Part shown: in pieces, positions 1 through 7,941 of the stretch | How positions within the stretch are numbered: position 1 is the stretch's first letter | Layout: each line of letters begins with the position of its first letter | Assembly (NCBI GenBank): GCA_018670825.1 | Contig: JABHIW010000016.1 | Location: 1 to 40,978 of the forward strand | Length of the DNA: 40,978 bases | Source: Candidatus Scalindua sp. | Lineage (GTDB): Bacteria > Planctomycetota > Brocadiia > Brocadiales > Scalinduaceae | Direction: 5' to 3' | The notes under the pieces: model-generated | The model's input: the letters and a program-made list of their open reading frames with translations, nothing else | Told to the model about the DNA's origin: nothing | Database searches by the model: none | Program-made: the position numbers and the translations under genes

Positions 1-314
1 CCTACTATGCCGGTCGCCGATCAGACAGTACACGGATTATCCTCTGAACTTATCCTGGCAAAGGACCATTTTCACCAGTTTTGACGACATCTTCGGGTTC
101 TCGACATTTTATCACAGTGGTTCACTTACGTTCGCCTTTCTCATCCATACCTGACAGGTCTTTCCCTGCCTTTTTCTTATCGCTCACTACCACAGCTCTT
201 GACTGAAGCAGCATAAGGTGGTTTGAAACCAACTTCCGTACGTCGATTTCGAGGGTTCAAGCCCTCATCAATTGTGTAGCATCGTACACCATTTCTTGTC
301 TTAAGTGTACGTTC
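1..314. other. Non-coding flank of a decayed mobile element
   Basis: No convincing reading frame is visible on either strand. The stretch ends directly at a transposase fragment and resembles the structured non-coding flanks of transposons, but I cannot assign it to a family. Confidence 0.3.
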
Positions 315-605
315 TTGGCACACTGGTCCGACCCCATTTCCGAACAAGCAAGTTGTGCAAAACGATCGTTGTGTACAAAGGCGAAAGTAAGGGGATTATT
401 ACTAGATATCCGCGAGCCGCTATTAAATCGAATGAGGGAGAGATTGCTTAGTACAGAGGAAGCATTAAAATACTTTAAGCGTCAATATACAATCGAACCA
501 ATCTTTGGGCATTTGAAATATAATTTAGGATATAGCAGTTTTTCGTGTTCAAGGGTATTCTTTAAATCAGATAGCCAAAATGATTTGCACGCTTGTCTGG
601 GTTAG
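315..605 (+). pseudogene. C-terminal fragment of an IS1182-like DDE transposase
   Basis: The translation contains REPLLNRMRERLLSTEEA followed by YTIEPIFGHLKYNLGY. This matches the C-terminal block of IS1182/IS4-type transposases, where a Glu in the EPxFGxxK motif is the last catalytic residue. Only about 70 recognisable residues remain, against several hundred in the full family, and the last 20 residues look frameshifted. The first two Asp of the DDE triad are missing, so this cannot be active. The stop lies on top of the end of a sulfotransferase remnant on the other strand, which marks a junction between two unrelated fragments. Confidence 0.7.
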
Positions 606-718
606 GACCAAAAGGTGTAATTGAACATCTTAATGTCTCGCTTGTATGCTTGGGTGATTTTCTGTTTTAATTCTTCATCGTAGTATTCGCGATAAGGATG
701 ATGATCAGCACTATTGAT
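602..718 (-). pseudogene. Sulfotransferase C-terminal remnant
   Basis: Reading the minus strand gives about 38 residues ending in YREYYDEELKQKITQAYKRD and then IKMFNYTFWS and a TAA stop. This is the characteristic C-terminus of family-2 sulfotransferases (the intact gene at 1139-1780 ends in a related YYTPETEELV..KDIDFFGYTF block). An in-frame stop precedes the fragment and the PAPS-binding N-terminus is absent. It is a relic of one more sulfotransferase gene in a region rich in them. Confidence 0.65.
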
Positions 719-736
719 TTTTTACAGAGCTTGTTG

Positions 737-784
737 CAGTAACTAAGCATGGTCTTGCTTTATCAAGATCATGCTTAGTTACTG
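737..784. repeat. Near-perfect 21-bp hairpin
   Basis: Positions 737-757 pair with 764-784 around the six-base loop CTTTAT. The core arm is AGTAACTAAGCATG and there is a single G-T wobble. There is no T-tract on either side, so it is not an obvious intrinsic terminator. It lies directly upstream (in gene sense) of the sulfotransferase remnant and may be a mobile-element end or REP-like palindrome. Confidence 0.6.
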
Positions 785-962
785 TCATGTTTACAGACAG
801 AATCAATGTAGATCTTATCGACAGTGCACTCTTAGAAGAATACTCTTGCAAGACAACTAACAGCCAGTTATATTTAGGTCATTAAGGTAATCGCAATATT
901 TGCTTAAGCTTCCTGCAAAATATTCCTATCATTTAAAGGAATTTGATATAGGGGTTCCATAA

Positions 963-1139
963 CCGATAGAGGTGTCCGAGGCATTTCGTAAGGGCCAAGT
1001 AAAAAAAGAGGCCAAAATAGTAGTAAAATCCATTGAATCTACAATAGAAAATGTGACGGCAAACACATGGGGAAAACCAAGAAATGAACTGTATGACCAC
1101 ATAGTATCCAATGTAGAATTAAAAAGCGGACACAAATAA
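963..1139 (+). pseudogene. C-terminal coding remnant overlapping the next gene
   Basis: An open frame of 58 codons follows a stop at 960-962. It contains VVKSIESTIENVTANTWGKP and ends in SNVELKSGHK. The frame ends in TAA whose last A is the first base of the ATG of the following sulfotransferase (TAATG), a stop-start overlap typical of translationally coupled genes. I do not recognise the family. It has no good start and is best read as the surviving end of an upstream operon gene whose 5' part was lost. Confidence 0.4.
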
Positions 1140-1780
1140 TGTTAATTTCTCACAAACATCAATTCATCTTTGTACACCTCCACCGGACTGGCGGAATAAG
1201 TATTAAGCAAGCATTAAAAGTTTCAGCACCGGACACAAAACCTCTTGCAGGAATCCATGATTTTGCCTGTGTAGGAAAAGCACTTTTGCCTTTAGAATGG
1301 AACCAATATTTCACATTTGCATTTATCAGGAACCCTTGGGATCGTCTTGTTTCTTCATATTTTAAAGCTTGTGGAATAGGTGAGAAACTAACCCCGTCTG
1401 AACGTTCCAGTCACCGAAATAAATTGTTGAGAATGGTGTGGGAACGCGCTAATAGTTTTGAGGATTTCCTTTACCATTGCACGGACAAAGTACTTGACCA
1501 CTTGGGGCCTCGTAGTTATGCATTCAACCAGTTGGACTATATCACAGACAAAGATGGAAAAGTAATTGTTGATTTTGTTGGACAGTTTGAAAATCTAAGA
1601 ATTGACTTTGCCAAAGTCGCCAAACAAGTCCAAATTCCTACCGATCTTCCTTTTCACTCAAATACGAGCGAACACTTTCATTATAGTTTTTACTATACTC
1701 CTGAAACTGAAGAATTGGTGAAAAAACGATTCCAAAAAGATATTGATTTTTTTGGTTACACTTTCATAAAAGAGAAATAG
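1139..1780 (+). CDS. Family-2 sulfotransferase
   Basis: The 213-residue protein would transfer sulfate from PAPS to a hydroxyl of a carbohydrate acceptor. The 5'-phosphosulfate loop is near the N-terminus (FVHLHRTGGISI, residues about 11-22). The 3'-phosphate-binding segment is FIRNPWDRLVSSYF near residue 63, and the C-terminus DIDFFGYTF is typical of the Sulfotransfer_2 family. No signal peptide is seen, which is usual for bacterial members. The ATG overlaps the stop of an upstream coding remnant, so it was probably part of an operon. The TAG stop ends exactly at the terminal inverted repeat of the IS66-type element, whose first G it shares. The acceptor is unknown. Confidence 0.85.
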   Translation: MLISHKHQFIFVHLHRTGGISIKQALKVSAPDTKPLAGIHDFACVGKALLPLEWNQYFTFAFIRNPWDRLVSSYFKACGIGEKLTPSERSSHRNKLLRMVWERANSFEDFLYHCTDKVLDHLGPRSYAFNQLDYITDKDGKVIVDFVGQFENLRIDFAKVAKQVQIPTDLPFHSNTSEHFHYSFYYTPETEELVKKRFQKDIDFFGYTFIKEK

Positions 1781-1800
1781 TAACAGTTTAGTTGTTTTAG
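1780..1800. repeat. IS66-type terminal inverted repeat (left)
   Basis: Exact reverse complement of 3765-3785. It starts at the last base of the preceding sulfotransferase stop codon. Confidence 0.9.
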
Positions 1801-1806
1801 GAAGAT

Positions 1807-3366
1807 TTATAGAGGTTTTTTTGTAAAGTACAGTCTGAGCAGTTGGAGTCTCTTCTGAGAATAATGTTTTAGAGCAATCTAAAGGGTGCTTTCCTTGCCT
1901 CCTTGCCGTTAACAAGAGGCTAGGCAAAACGCTGTGAGAAAAAGATCCCTCTGCTGATCGAGTACCAAAGCAAATCTTTCGAAAGATAACTATATTCCTT
2001 AAAGACTGTTCAGCCTGATTATTAGTGGGCTGTACATTCTCATAATCCAGAAAAGTGAAAAGGCGGTTATACTCTTTATTGTGATCAAGAAGCCTTGTTT
2101 TTAATGTATTCACTTTTCGATTAGTAAATACTCCAGTACACATTGAATTAAGAGCAGAGTAGAAATAATGCTTGAATATTACTGAACGACCACGGTGGAT
2201 TTTCCAATGTTGAATTTATGTGCTATTTTACAAGCTTTACGTAATAAGTTTGAAACACTCTCGCAAAACAATAGAGATTTTTTATCTCGATATTTTGTTC
2301 TTTTTAACAATATTTCTTGCTTAATCTCCTCTGCTTTGCGAATCAAGTGGGCCAGGCATGACTGTCTGCCTCTTGGATTTATAGCATTATAAGCTGCATA
2401 ACCATCTGTATTCAAAATACCATCAAAAGAATCTCCAAAAATAGAGAGTGCTACATTTGAGGATCGATGGCGATCAATATGAAAAAACGCCAGATCATTA
2501 TTGCCTCCATACCAGACATAATAATTTACACCATCTTCTCTCCAATAAGTCTCATCGGCATGTACAATTGCTGAGGAGCGAAACTTTTCTTTCAGATCTT
2601 GATAAATCGGATTGCCTTTTTTTGTTGCTTGCCTGTCAAATGTCATAGCCGAGGCGGGAACAAAGGACATGTTGAAAAAGACTTTGAATAATTCCTGGAC
2701 TTTCCGGTACGGAACACGAAGACCATAACGTAAATATAATGCGGCTGCTCTTGTTGTAGGGCCAATATGGCAGTTATTCAGTTCTCCTGCGGCATTCTTG
2801 ATGACAGCCCGGTTACATTTAGGACAAAAGGCTTGACGGTGTCTAAAATTAGTTACACTGGTCTTTGGCTGTAGAATGATATCTTCCTGCAAGTGTTCCT
2901 TTAACTCCTCCATTGCTATTAAATTACTGCTTGAACAATGGGGACATTCTTTAGGAGCTTTTACATCTATAACGTTATCAATGTGGTCAGGTTTACATCT
3001 ATACCATCCGGGATGCCCCAGTGGAGCCCCTCGTTTCTTTTGTTTTGGATTCACAGGTTCTTCTGTACCTGATTTATCTGGACTTTTATTTTTGTGCTTT
3101 GTGCTGGATTTAAATTGTCTTCTGTGTAACGCCTGGAGCTTTGCTTTGAGTTCTTCATTTTCACTTTCCAGCTTATCGATTCTTTTGTACGCTTCTTCAA
3201 TATCTTCTTCCAGAATATCTCTGACGCGCCAATGCTCAATATGTTCATCGTGAGATCTTTGATACTCACCAAATATCCATTGAGTAGAAAGCCCTTCAAG
3301 GTGAGGACAATTATGCTGATAAGAACATTTATAATTCCAGGGTGCTCTCCGCATTGTCATTTTCAA
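1807..3366 (-). pseudogene. tnpC: IS66 transposase (TnpC), frameshifted
   Basis: DDE transposase of the IS66 family. The first part (3366-2179) has a coiled-coil leucine-rich N-terminus, the zinc-finger segment CPHCSSSN, and the catalytic blocks VHADETYWRE and LNTDGYAAYN. A +/-1 shift near 2179-2205 moves the frame to the second part (about 2200-1807), which carries NNQAEQSLRNIVIFRK with the catalytic Glu and the IS66 C-terminal block. A run of seven T at 1816-1822 (A on the coding strand) appears to add one base. With six, the protein would end LYKKPL at a TAA at 1807-1809. With seven, the frame reads through the inverted repeat into the sulfotransferase. Two indels make it non-functional, or sequencing errors mimic this. 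Confidence 0.8.
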
Positions 3367-3645
3367 TCAGGATTCCAATTTTAGAAGCTCCCAGTTAACC
3401 TTTGACAGTTTGGCAAGCAGTGACTGTACTTTTTTGTTACGGAGAGTCATTGTTTTTGCCTTTGGTACAAGGCCATTTCTTACATACATGGAGACTGTTT
3501 TGCCTTTTACCTTTGTAGTTAGGTTGTGATATTTCATTGCCGGTGATTTACCAATACTTCCGATTAATAAGTCCAGGTTGCTTATAATCTGTTCCTTAAG
3601 TTTATCTTTTCGACGTTTTAGAAAATTTGCTTTTGGCATTAACAT
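3367..3645 (-). CDS. Small IS66-associated protein (DUF6788-like)
   Basis: A basic 92-residue protein encoded just upstream of tnpC inside the IS, with the TGA stop two bases before the tnpC region. It has an N-terminal helical segment with LKEQIISNLDLLIGSIGK and a C-terminal part with GKTVSMYVRNGLVPKAKTMT. Small proteins of this kind (DUF6788-like) commonly precede transposase genes in bacterial IS elements. They may bind DNA or help regulate transposition, but the role is not established. It is not one of the classical tnpA/tnpB pair. Confidence 0.6.
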   Translation of the reverse strand: MLMPKANFLKRRKDKLKEQIISNLDLLIGSIGKSPAMKYHNLTTKVKGKTVSMYVRNGLVPKAKTMTLRNKKVQSLLAKLSKVNWELLKLES

Positions 3646-3673
3646 CTCCGCAATTATGATAATTATTATTTAG

Positions 3674-3707
3674 CTTTAAGCAAGAGTATTCCTACTCTTG
3701 CTTAAAG
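3674..3707. repeat. Perfect 15-bp hairpin inside the IS66 leader
   Basis: CTTTAAGCAAGAGTA at 3674-3688 pairs perfectly with 3693-3707 around a TTCC loop. It lies between the right inverted repeat and the first IS gene, where it could block read-through transcription into the element or sequester the leader. This role is inferred from position. Confidence 0.7.
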
Positions 3708-3764
3708 TAAAGAAAAAAGCAGAACAGATTCATTTCCTTTTCTATCCTGCTCTTATTTGACAAT

Positions 3765-3785
3765 CTAAAACAACTAAACTGTTAC
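3765..3785. repeat. IS66-type terminal inverted repeat (right)
   Basis: Exact reverse complement of 1780-1800. Its GTAA tip supplies the premature stop of the ISL3 transposase: codon TTG is formed across the junction and TAA lies within the repeat. Confidence 0.9.
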
Positions 3786-4102
3786 AAACGACGTGTTACA
3801 CGACTGTACGGTTCGAAAAACTCCAAATCTTCAACAACGATCCGATTGCATGGCATGCATACAATCTTACGATACGAACAGTTTATCCAAACACGTGTTG
3901 AACAAATATCCAGATCACGAATAGATCTTTTTTCCTGGCTATGAATACGTTGTGTTTTACTGCCACACACATGACATTTAGGACTAAACCCTTGATCTGG
4001 TACTGCCGTAAGTTTCAATATATCTGAATCAGTTGAAACTGTTTGTTTGATTATTCGTACTAATCTAAATGGAAAATATGGTAAAACACTTAGCGTGGAC
4101 AT
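3782..4102 (-). pseudogene. ISL3-family transposase, N-terminal zinc-finger part
   Basis: The 106 residues contain CHVCGSKTQRIHSQEKRSIR and then VWINCSYRKIVCMPCNRI. These are the four-cysteine zinc finger and following segment at the N-terminus of ISL3 transposases. The frame ends PYSRVTRRL and stops in the inverted repeat of the IS66 element, so the rest of the roughly 400-residue protein with the DDE domain is missing. No downstream half exists on the other side of the IS66 element. The 195 bp upstream are AT-rich with no recognised feature. Confidence 0.8.
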
Positions 4103-4297
4103 TGCTGATCTCCTATAAATAAATTATATATGGGTATATGATTATTTATAAGAATACCGAATGTCCACTTCTTTCAATATCTTAATTCATAATTACCTCT
4201 TGTTTTCTTCAACTAAATGGGAGATAAACCAATTTTGTTCTTGCAAGGAAGGTCTTTTTTACTTGACTGAGGCCTACTAAAGGGTGACCATATAGCC

Positions 4298-6256
4298 ATG
4301 AGTATAATTCACGGAATTATTCATTTAAATGATACGGGTGTCAAATCTGATGATATCAGGTCTATGGAACAGACAGGACGGCCATTGGGGCCAGATGGAT
4401 CATGTATATGGCCAGACTATGCCGGCATGTCCACATGTGGCCCGGGCAAACGATCTGATGCCTCGTCTGCATTCGCGTTCAATATGCTGAGGACCTTACC
4501 CGCATCAAGGTATAAGAGTATGCCGCTCCATGACAAGGACGCCGGGCTTGTGATAGTCGCGGATGCGAGGATCGATAACCGTGATGAGCTTATTGACGCC
4601 CTGGATATTCCTGGATATTTAAGGAATGAAATATCAGACGTCCGAATAATATTATCGGCCTACAAAAAATGGCGTGAAGAATGCGCCGTACATCTGCTGG
4701 GTGATTTTGCCTTTGCTATTTGGAATGAAAGGAGGAAGAAGCTCTTTCTAGCCCGTGATATCTTTGGTTTAAGGCCGCTCTATTATCATTTATCCAACCG
4801 GTCTTTTGTATTTTCAAGCAGCATCCAATGCCTGTTGGCCATTAAAAGCATGCCAACCAGCCTGGATGAAGAACACTTAGCATATAATTTGTGCAGATTG
4901 AGTTGTGACGACAACTCAACTCTTTATAAAGAAATAAAGCGCTTTTTACCCGCACACACAATGGTGTTTGAGAATGAGAAGCTTGAAGTAAAACGATATT
5001 GGACGCCTGACAGGAGCAGAGAGATAAGATATTCTGACGATGAGGATTATGTCGAGGAATACCGGCAGATATTGACCGAAGCCGTCAGGTGCCGCCTTGC
5101 ATCGAGCAGTGGAGTAGGCTCTCTATTAAGCGGTGGTCTGGATTCCCCTTCCATCTGTGCCATAGCAGCGAGGCTGCTTAAAGAACGGGGGGAGGTACTT
5201 AATACCTACTCATTTGTGCTTTCGGAAAAAGAGAAGTTGTCCAAAGACAAGTTGTCCAAAAAGGACGAAAGACCCTTTATTGAATTAATGCACAATATTG
5301 CAGGTATATCAGGCCATTTCGTCACATCTGACATATTCCCTGAAAGTGTGCCGGAGTCAGTAAAGAACACGCTGTATTCTTTAACTCGAAAACCGGGCTA
5401 CCTCTCTACCACATTTAGTATGGCACAAGCAGAAAATATCAGGGTCATTTTAGCAGGTTTTGGTGGTGACCAATGTGCTACATATGCAGGACGGGAACCT
5501 GTTTTTGAATCTTTGATAAGCTTTAACCCTTCCCTGTTCTTCAGACACATCAAAGCAATTGCCGAATATAACAAACGTCCTTTTATCCGTACGCTGGCGA
5601 ATGTTTTAAGACAATTTATTAATAACAGGAACAGACCGATATCAGAAACCGATTTCAGGGATTTTATCTATAACCGACCGGTAATAGGTAAGGAGTTAGC
5701 TGAAGAAATCGGCATTTACAAGCGGGCCCGATCCCACCTCCGGTTTAATAGAAGAAATGCTACAAGCTGTAAAGAGAAAATGGTGTATTTGCTGTATGGT
5801 AAGGATTTAGGTGAAGACCAGGAATTATCTGATTCTTATCATTGTGAAAGGCGTTATCCATTGTTTGACAGGCGGCTTATAGAGTTTTGCCTTAGCGTAC
5901 CCCCCGAGCAGCATTTCCTCGGTATGAACCGAAGGCTGATAAGGAGGGCCATGAAGGGAATACTCCCGGACGAATTGCGTTTGAGACATGATAAAACCTA
6001 CAGCAATGCGCCCGGAATATTCAATATTATATACGAAGACATTGAATACTACCGGAACATACTTACCAAAGCGAGAACTAATCCGAACATTGCCAGGTAT
6101 ATTGATCTTGACAAACTCCACAACAGGCTTGAACATACACTGGCAGAAGTGATGAGAGAGGGCGATATAAGCAAATTCATGATGGGGCCGACAATGTGCG
6201 GCTTTGCCATGGCAGAGTTACTTGATAACTACTTTAGCCAAAAGAACAGGAAGTAG
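4298..6256 (+). CDS. Asparagine synthetase-like / lasso-cyclase-like protein
   Basis: The 652-residue protein has the two-domain AsnB architecture. An N-terminal glutaminase-like domain covers about residues 1-220 and contains GLVIVADARIDNRDEL and HLLGDFAFAIWNERRKKLFL. A C-terminal ATP-pyrophosphatase domain has the PP-loop SGGLDS at 278-283 and GFGGDQ at 387-392. Residue 2 is Ser, so the N-terminal Cys nucleophile of true glutamine-dependent AsnB is absent. Such Cys-less relatives include lasso-peptide cyclases, which adenylate a side-chain carboxylate and form an isopeptide bond. Related proteins also occur in exopolysaccharide loci without a known peptide. Neighbouring HPr-kinase-like and nucleotidyltransferase-like genes are regular partners. 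AGGGTG lies 11 bases before ATG. Confidence 0.8.
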   Translation: MSIIHGIIHLNDTGVKSDDIRSMEQTGRPLGPDGSCIWPDYAGMSTCGPGKRSDASSAFAFNMLRTLPASRYKSMPLHDKDAGLVIVADARIDNRDELIDALDIPGYLRNEISDVRIILSAYKKWREECAVHLLGDFAFAIWNERRKKLFLARDIFGLRPLYYHLSNRSFVFSSSIQCLLAIKSMPTSLDEEHLAYNLCRLSCDDNSTLYKEIKRFLPAHTMVFENEKLEVKRYWTPDRSREIRYSDDEDYVEEYRQILTEAVRCRLASSSGVGSLLSGGLDSPSICAIAARLLKERGEVLNTYSFVLSEKEKLSKDKLSKKDERPFIELMHNIAGISGHFVTSDIFPESVPESVKNTLYSLTRKPGYLSTTFSMAQAENIRVILAGFGGDQCATYAGREPVFESLISFNPSLFFRHIKAIAEYNKRPFIRTLANVLRQFINNRNRPISETDFRDFIYNRPVIGKELAEEIGIYKRARSHLRFNRRNATSCKEKMVYLLYGKDLGEDQELSDSYHCERRYPLFDRRLIEFCLSVPPEQHFLGMNRRLIRRAMKGILPDELRLRHDKTYSNAPGIFNIIYEDIEYYRNILTKARTNPNIARYIDLDKLHNRLEHTLAEVMREGDISKFMMGPTMCGFAMAELLDNYFSQKNRK

Positions 6257-6843
6257 AGATCAACCATTCAACCCTCTACAGAGAACATAAAGAAAAAACA
6301 TTATAGGAGTTGTATTGCAACCTGCACAAATAAGTACATATCTGTAGGCTCCCGCAGTACAACTTAATTACAAAATATTTCGGAGTTCTCTATTGCTTAC
6401 TTTCTAAAGAATTAATCTTGCAAGCTTTGCGTCTGAGTGTTTAAGAAGATAGACTATCGGACAAATCAAGATAAGTCTTCGGTAACATTACATTCGATAA
6501 GTAACGACTCTGCAAGCAGAGATCATGCCATAGGCTTATCACCGCCTTCAGCGTGAGTGAGGGACGTCCGAAGAATCTATCCTCTACATCCTGTACAAAA
6601 CCTTGAAAAACCAATTGGTTTTCTATCTAGTGAGATTTTTCACTCCCTCTGATCGTTCAGAATGATATAATTTGATGATCTCGTGTCTTCTCAAACTCTG
6701 TACTGAACACTATTGGAGTAAGGGGATTGTAAAAAACCAACTAGAAAGTGACAGCTAAGGAAAACAGGAAATTCAGGAGAAAGATTATTTTCTTCTCTGT
6801 TGCATACGCGCCTCTGTGTTAAAAATTAGTAAAGGGAAGTGGC
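6257..6843. other. Intergenic stretch without a supported gene
   Basis: No convincing coding frame on either strand. An imperfect 11-bp inverted repeat (6308-6318 with 6354-6364) just after the cyclase-like gene could be a weak terminator. A short CTCTGC-AA-GCAGAG hairpin occurs near 6508-6521. The rest is probably the leader of the reverse transcriptase element that follows. Confidence 0.4.
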
Positions 6844-7495
6844 GGAGTTAAGGCAGCTGTGAGTGCAGCGGCAAGAATGATGCAGGCTGCGAGTTTCATA
6901 ATGAAATCTGATCTCCGCTCTTACTATGCAAGCATAGACCACGATGTACTGGACAGAAAGGTGTCCGCCCTGATAACGTAATACATGAAGTGCACGGTAT
7001 ACAGAGGCGGCTTATTCCGTTATGTAAACGTGAGGATATCTTCAGGTTGTCCTCTCTCCCCGTTAATGGGCTATTTATATTTGAAACCATTAGACGACTT
7101 GATGAAAAATGCCGGGTGTTTTTACACACGTTTTATGGACAACTGGTTGATAATAGTTCCATCCGGATGGAAACTTCGTGCTATTGTTCGCAATGTTAAT
7201 CAAGTGTTAAATAAACTTAAAATTGAAATGCACCAGGTAAGCAGAAAAAGGCATGCATTTTCTTGGCTGCCATATCAGGCCCGGGTACCTGAGATTAGCA
7301 ATATACACCATCAATAACTTCGTAAAACACATAAAGCGGCTTTATGAGCAGGAAGCGGGAGAAAACCGTGTTGCTGATTATGTAACAAGCTGGTTGAGAT
7401 GGGCTGTAAGTCCTGGGGTTGAGTTCTCGAAATTCAGAGCGTTTGATTTTTGCATGGTTTCCTGTGGGATTTGTCTTCAGCCCTTTTGGTTGTGA
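6844..7495 (+). pseudogene. Group II intron-like reverse transcriptase, broken
   Basis: Three frames join into one protein. First comes KSDLRSYYASIDHDVLDRKV (motif A, stop TAA at 6979-6981). Next is ISSGCPLSPLMGYLYLKPLD with YTRFMDNWLIIVPSGWKLR, and after a frameshift near 7255 comes INNFVKHIKRLYEQEAGENR. The usual YxDD box reads FMDN, so a catalytic Asp is replaced by Asn. The GCPLSP box is of the group II/general bacterial type. An in-frame stop, a frameshift and the lost Asp make it inactive. No maturase or HNH domain is recognisable downstream. Confidence 0.75.
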
Positions 7496-7548
7496 ATGGG
7501 ACACGTGATCCGTCTTATTTTTTAATTTGTCTGTAGTGATGAGTACTG

Positions 7549-7686
7549 CTAGCTATTGTTATATGATACTCCACCTGTTGTTTTCTCTTGGTTCTTCATA
7601 TTCATTCCTCCTTTAATGTTTTTATGCATATCTCTTTTCTTTAGGAGGGGTTTGTTCCATTGCTTTTTTTCTTTTTTCTTTTCCAT
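7549..7686 (-). CDS. Candidate lasso-type RiPP precursor peptide, 45 aa
   Basis: ATG at 7686, TAG at 7549-7551. The Lys-rich leader contains QWNKPLLKKRDMHKNIKGG (residues 9-27). The lasso leader consensus is Y-xx-P-x-L-xxx-G-xxxxx-T-x-G. With exactly that spacing the peptide has Trp10, Pro13, Leu15, Asp19, Lys25 and Gly27, so aromatic, Pro, Leu and the core Gly match while Gly and Thr do not. A core starting at Gly27 would be GMNMKNQEKTTGGVSYNNS. Glu is at core position 8, the usual macrolactam acceptor, and Ser is at the C-terminus, the residue modified by HPr-kinase-like lasso kinases. A cyclase-like gene lies 1.3 kb away on the other strand and two HPr-kinase-like domains lie 1.3-4 kb away. 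No Shine-Dalgarno precedes the ATG. GGAGG at 7607-7611 sits before an internal ATG (Met30) and could give a 16-residue product. Function is inferred, and no RRE or protease gene was found. Confidence 0.5.
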   Translation of the reverse strand: MEKKKEKKQWNKPLLKKRDMHKNIKGGMNMKNQEKTTGGVSYNNS

Positions 7687-7817
7687 TGTGTTTTATTTGT
7701 TCTTGGTTGAATAAGTTTTGAGTATATGCGATTTCTGTTTTTTGAAGTTTTTTAAACTATCGAGTTATATCTTAGTGTCTTTAAGTAAATATTTTTAAGA
7801 ATTTAAATAATTTCTAG

Positions 7818-7846
7818 ACCATATCATAAGAGGGGGTATTAGTCAA
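7818..7846 (-). promoter_or_regulatory. Putative sigma70 promoter upstream of the peptide ORF
   Basis: On the minus strand TTGACT (7846-7841) is followed after 17 bases by TATGGT (7823-7818). Transcription would run about 125 nt before the ATG at 7686, giving an A-rich leader. The segment resembles the region upstream of the adjacent transposase pseudogene, so it may derive from an IS. Confidence 0.4.
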
Positions 7847-7885
7847 GTGTTTATTATCCAGGACTTCCCCCAATTTTTTTAGGGT
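7822..7885 (-). repeat. Imperfect direct repeat flanking a transposase relic (copy 1)
   Basis: On the minus strand this copy runs from AAAATTGGGGGAAG to CCCCCTCTTATGATAT. A related order of motifs (AAAATTGGGGTAAC to CCACCTCCTATGGTAT) lies at about 8577-8627 on the other side of the transposase relic, in the same orientation. It carries the putative promoter of the peptide ORF. Confidence 0.4.
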
Positions 7886-7941
7886 GATGCTCTATCAAAG
7901 AGCATTAATTGAGTTTGCTGGCTAATAGGCGGCAATTGTGG

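Larger units (their letters stand above)
1780..3785 (-). mobile_element. IS66-family insertion sequence, about 2.0 kb
   Basis: The element is bounded by perfect 21-bp inverted repeats at 1780-1800 and 3765-3785, starting GTAACAGTTTAGTTGTTTTA. The GTAA tip is typical of IS66 elements. It contains a tnpC-type transposase and one small accessory ORF, both on the minus strand. The 8-bp flanks (GAGAAATA left, AAACGACG right) do not match, so no target duplication is visible. The right flank is an interrupted ISL3 transposase and the left flank is a sulfotransferase, so sequence was lost or rearranged after insertion. Confidence 0.85.

Noticed and set aside
6844..7495. Diversity-generating retroelement or retron
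   Set aside because: The reverse transcriptase has the GCPLSP box rather than the DGR-type SQ motif, is broken, has FMDN instead of YxDD, and no template/variable repeat pair or msr-msd structure is visible.
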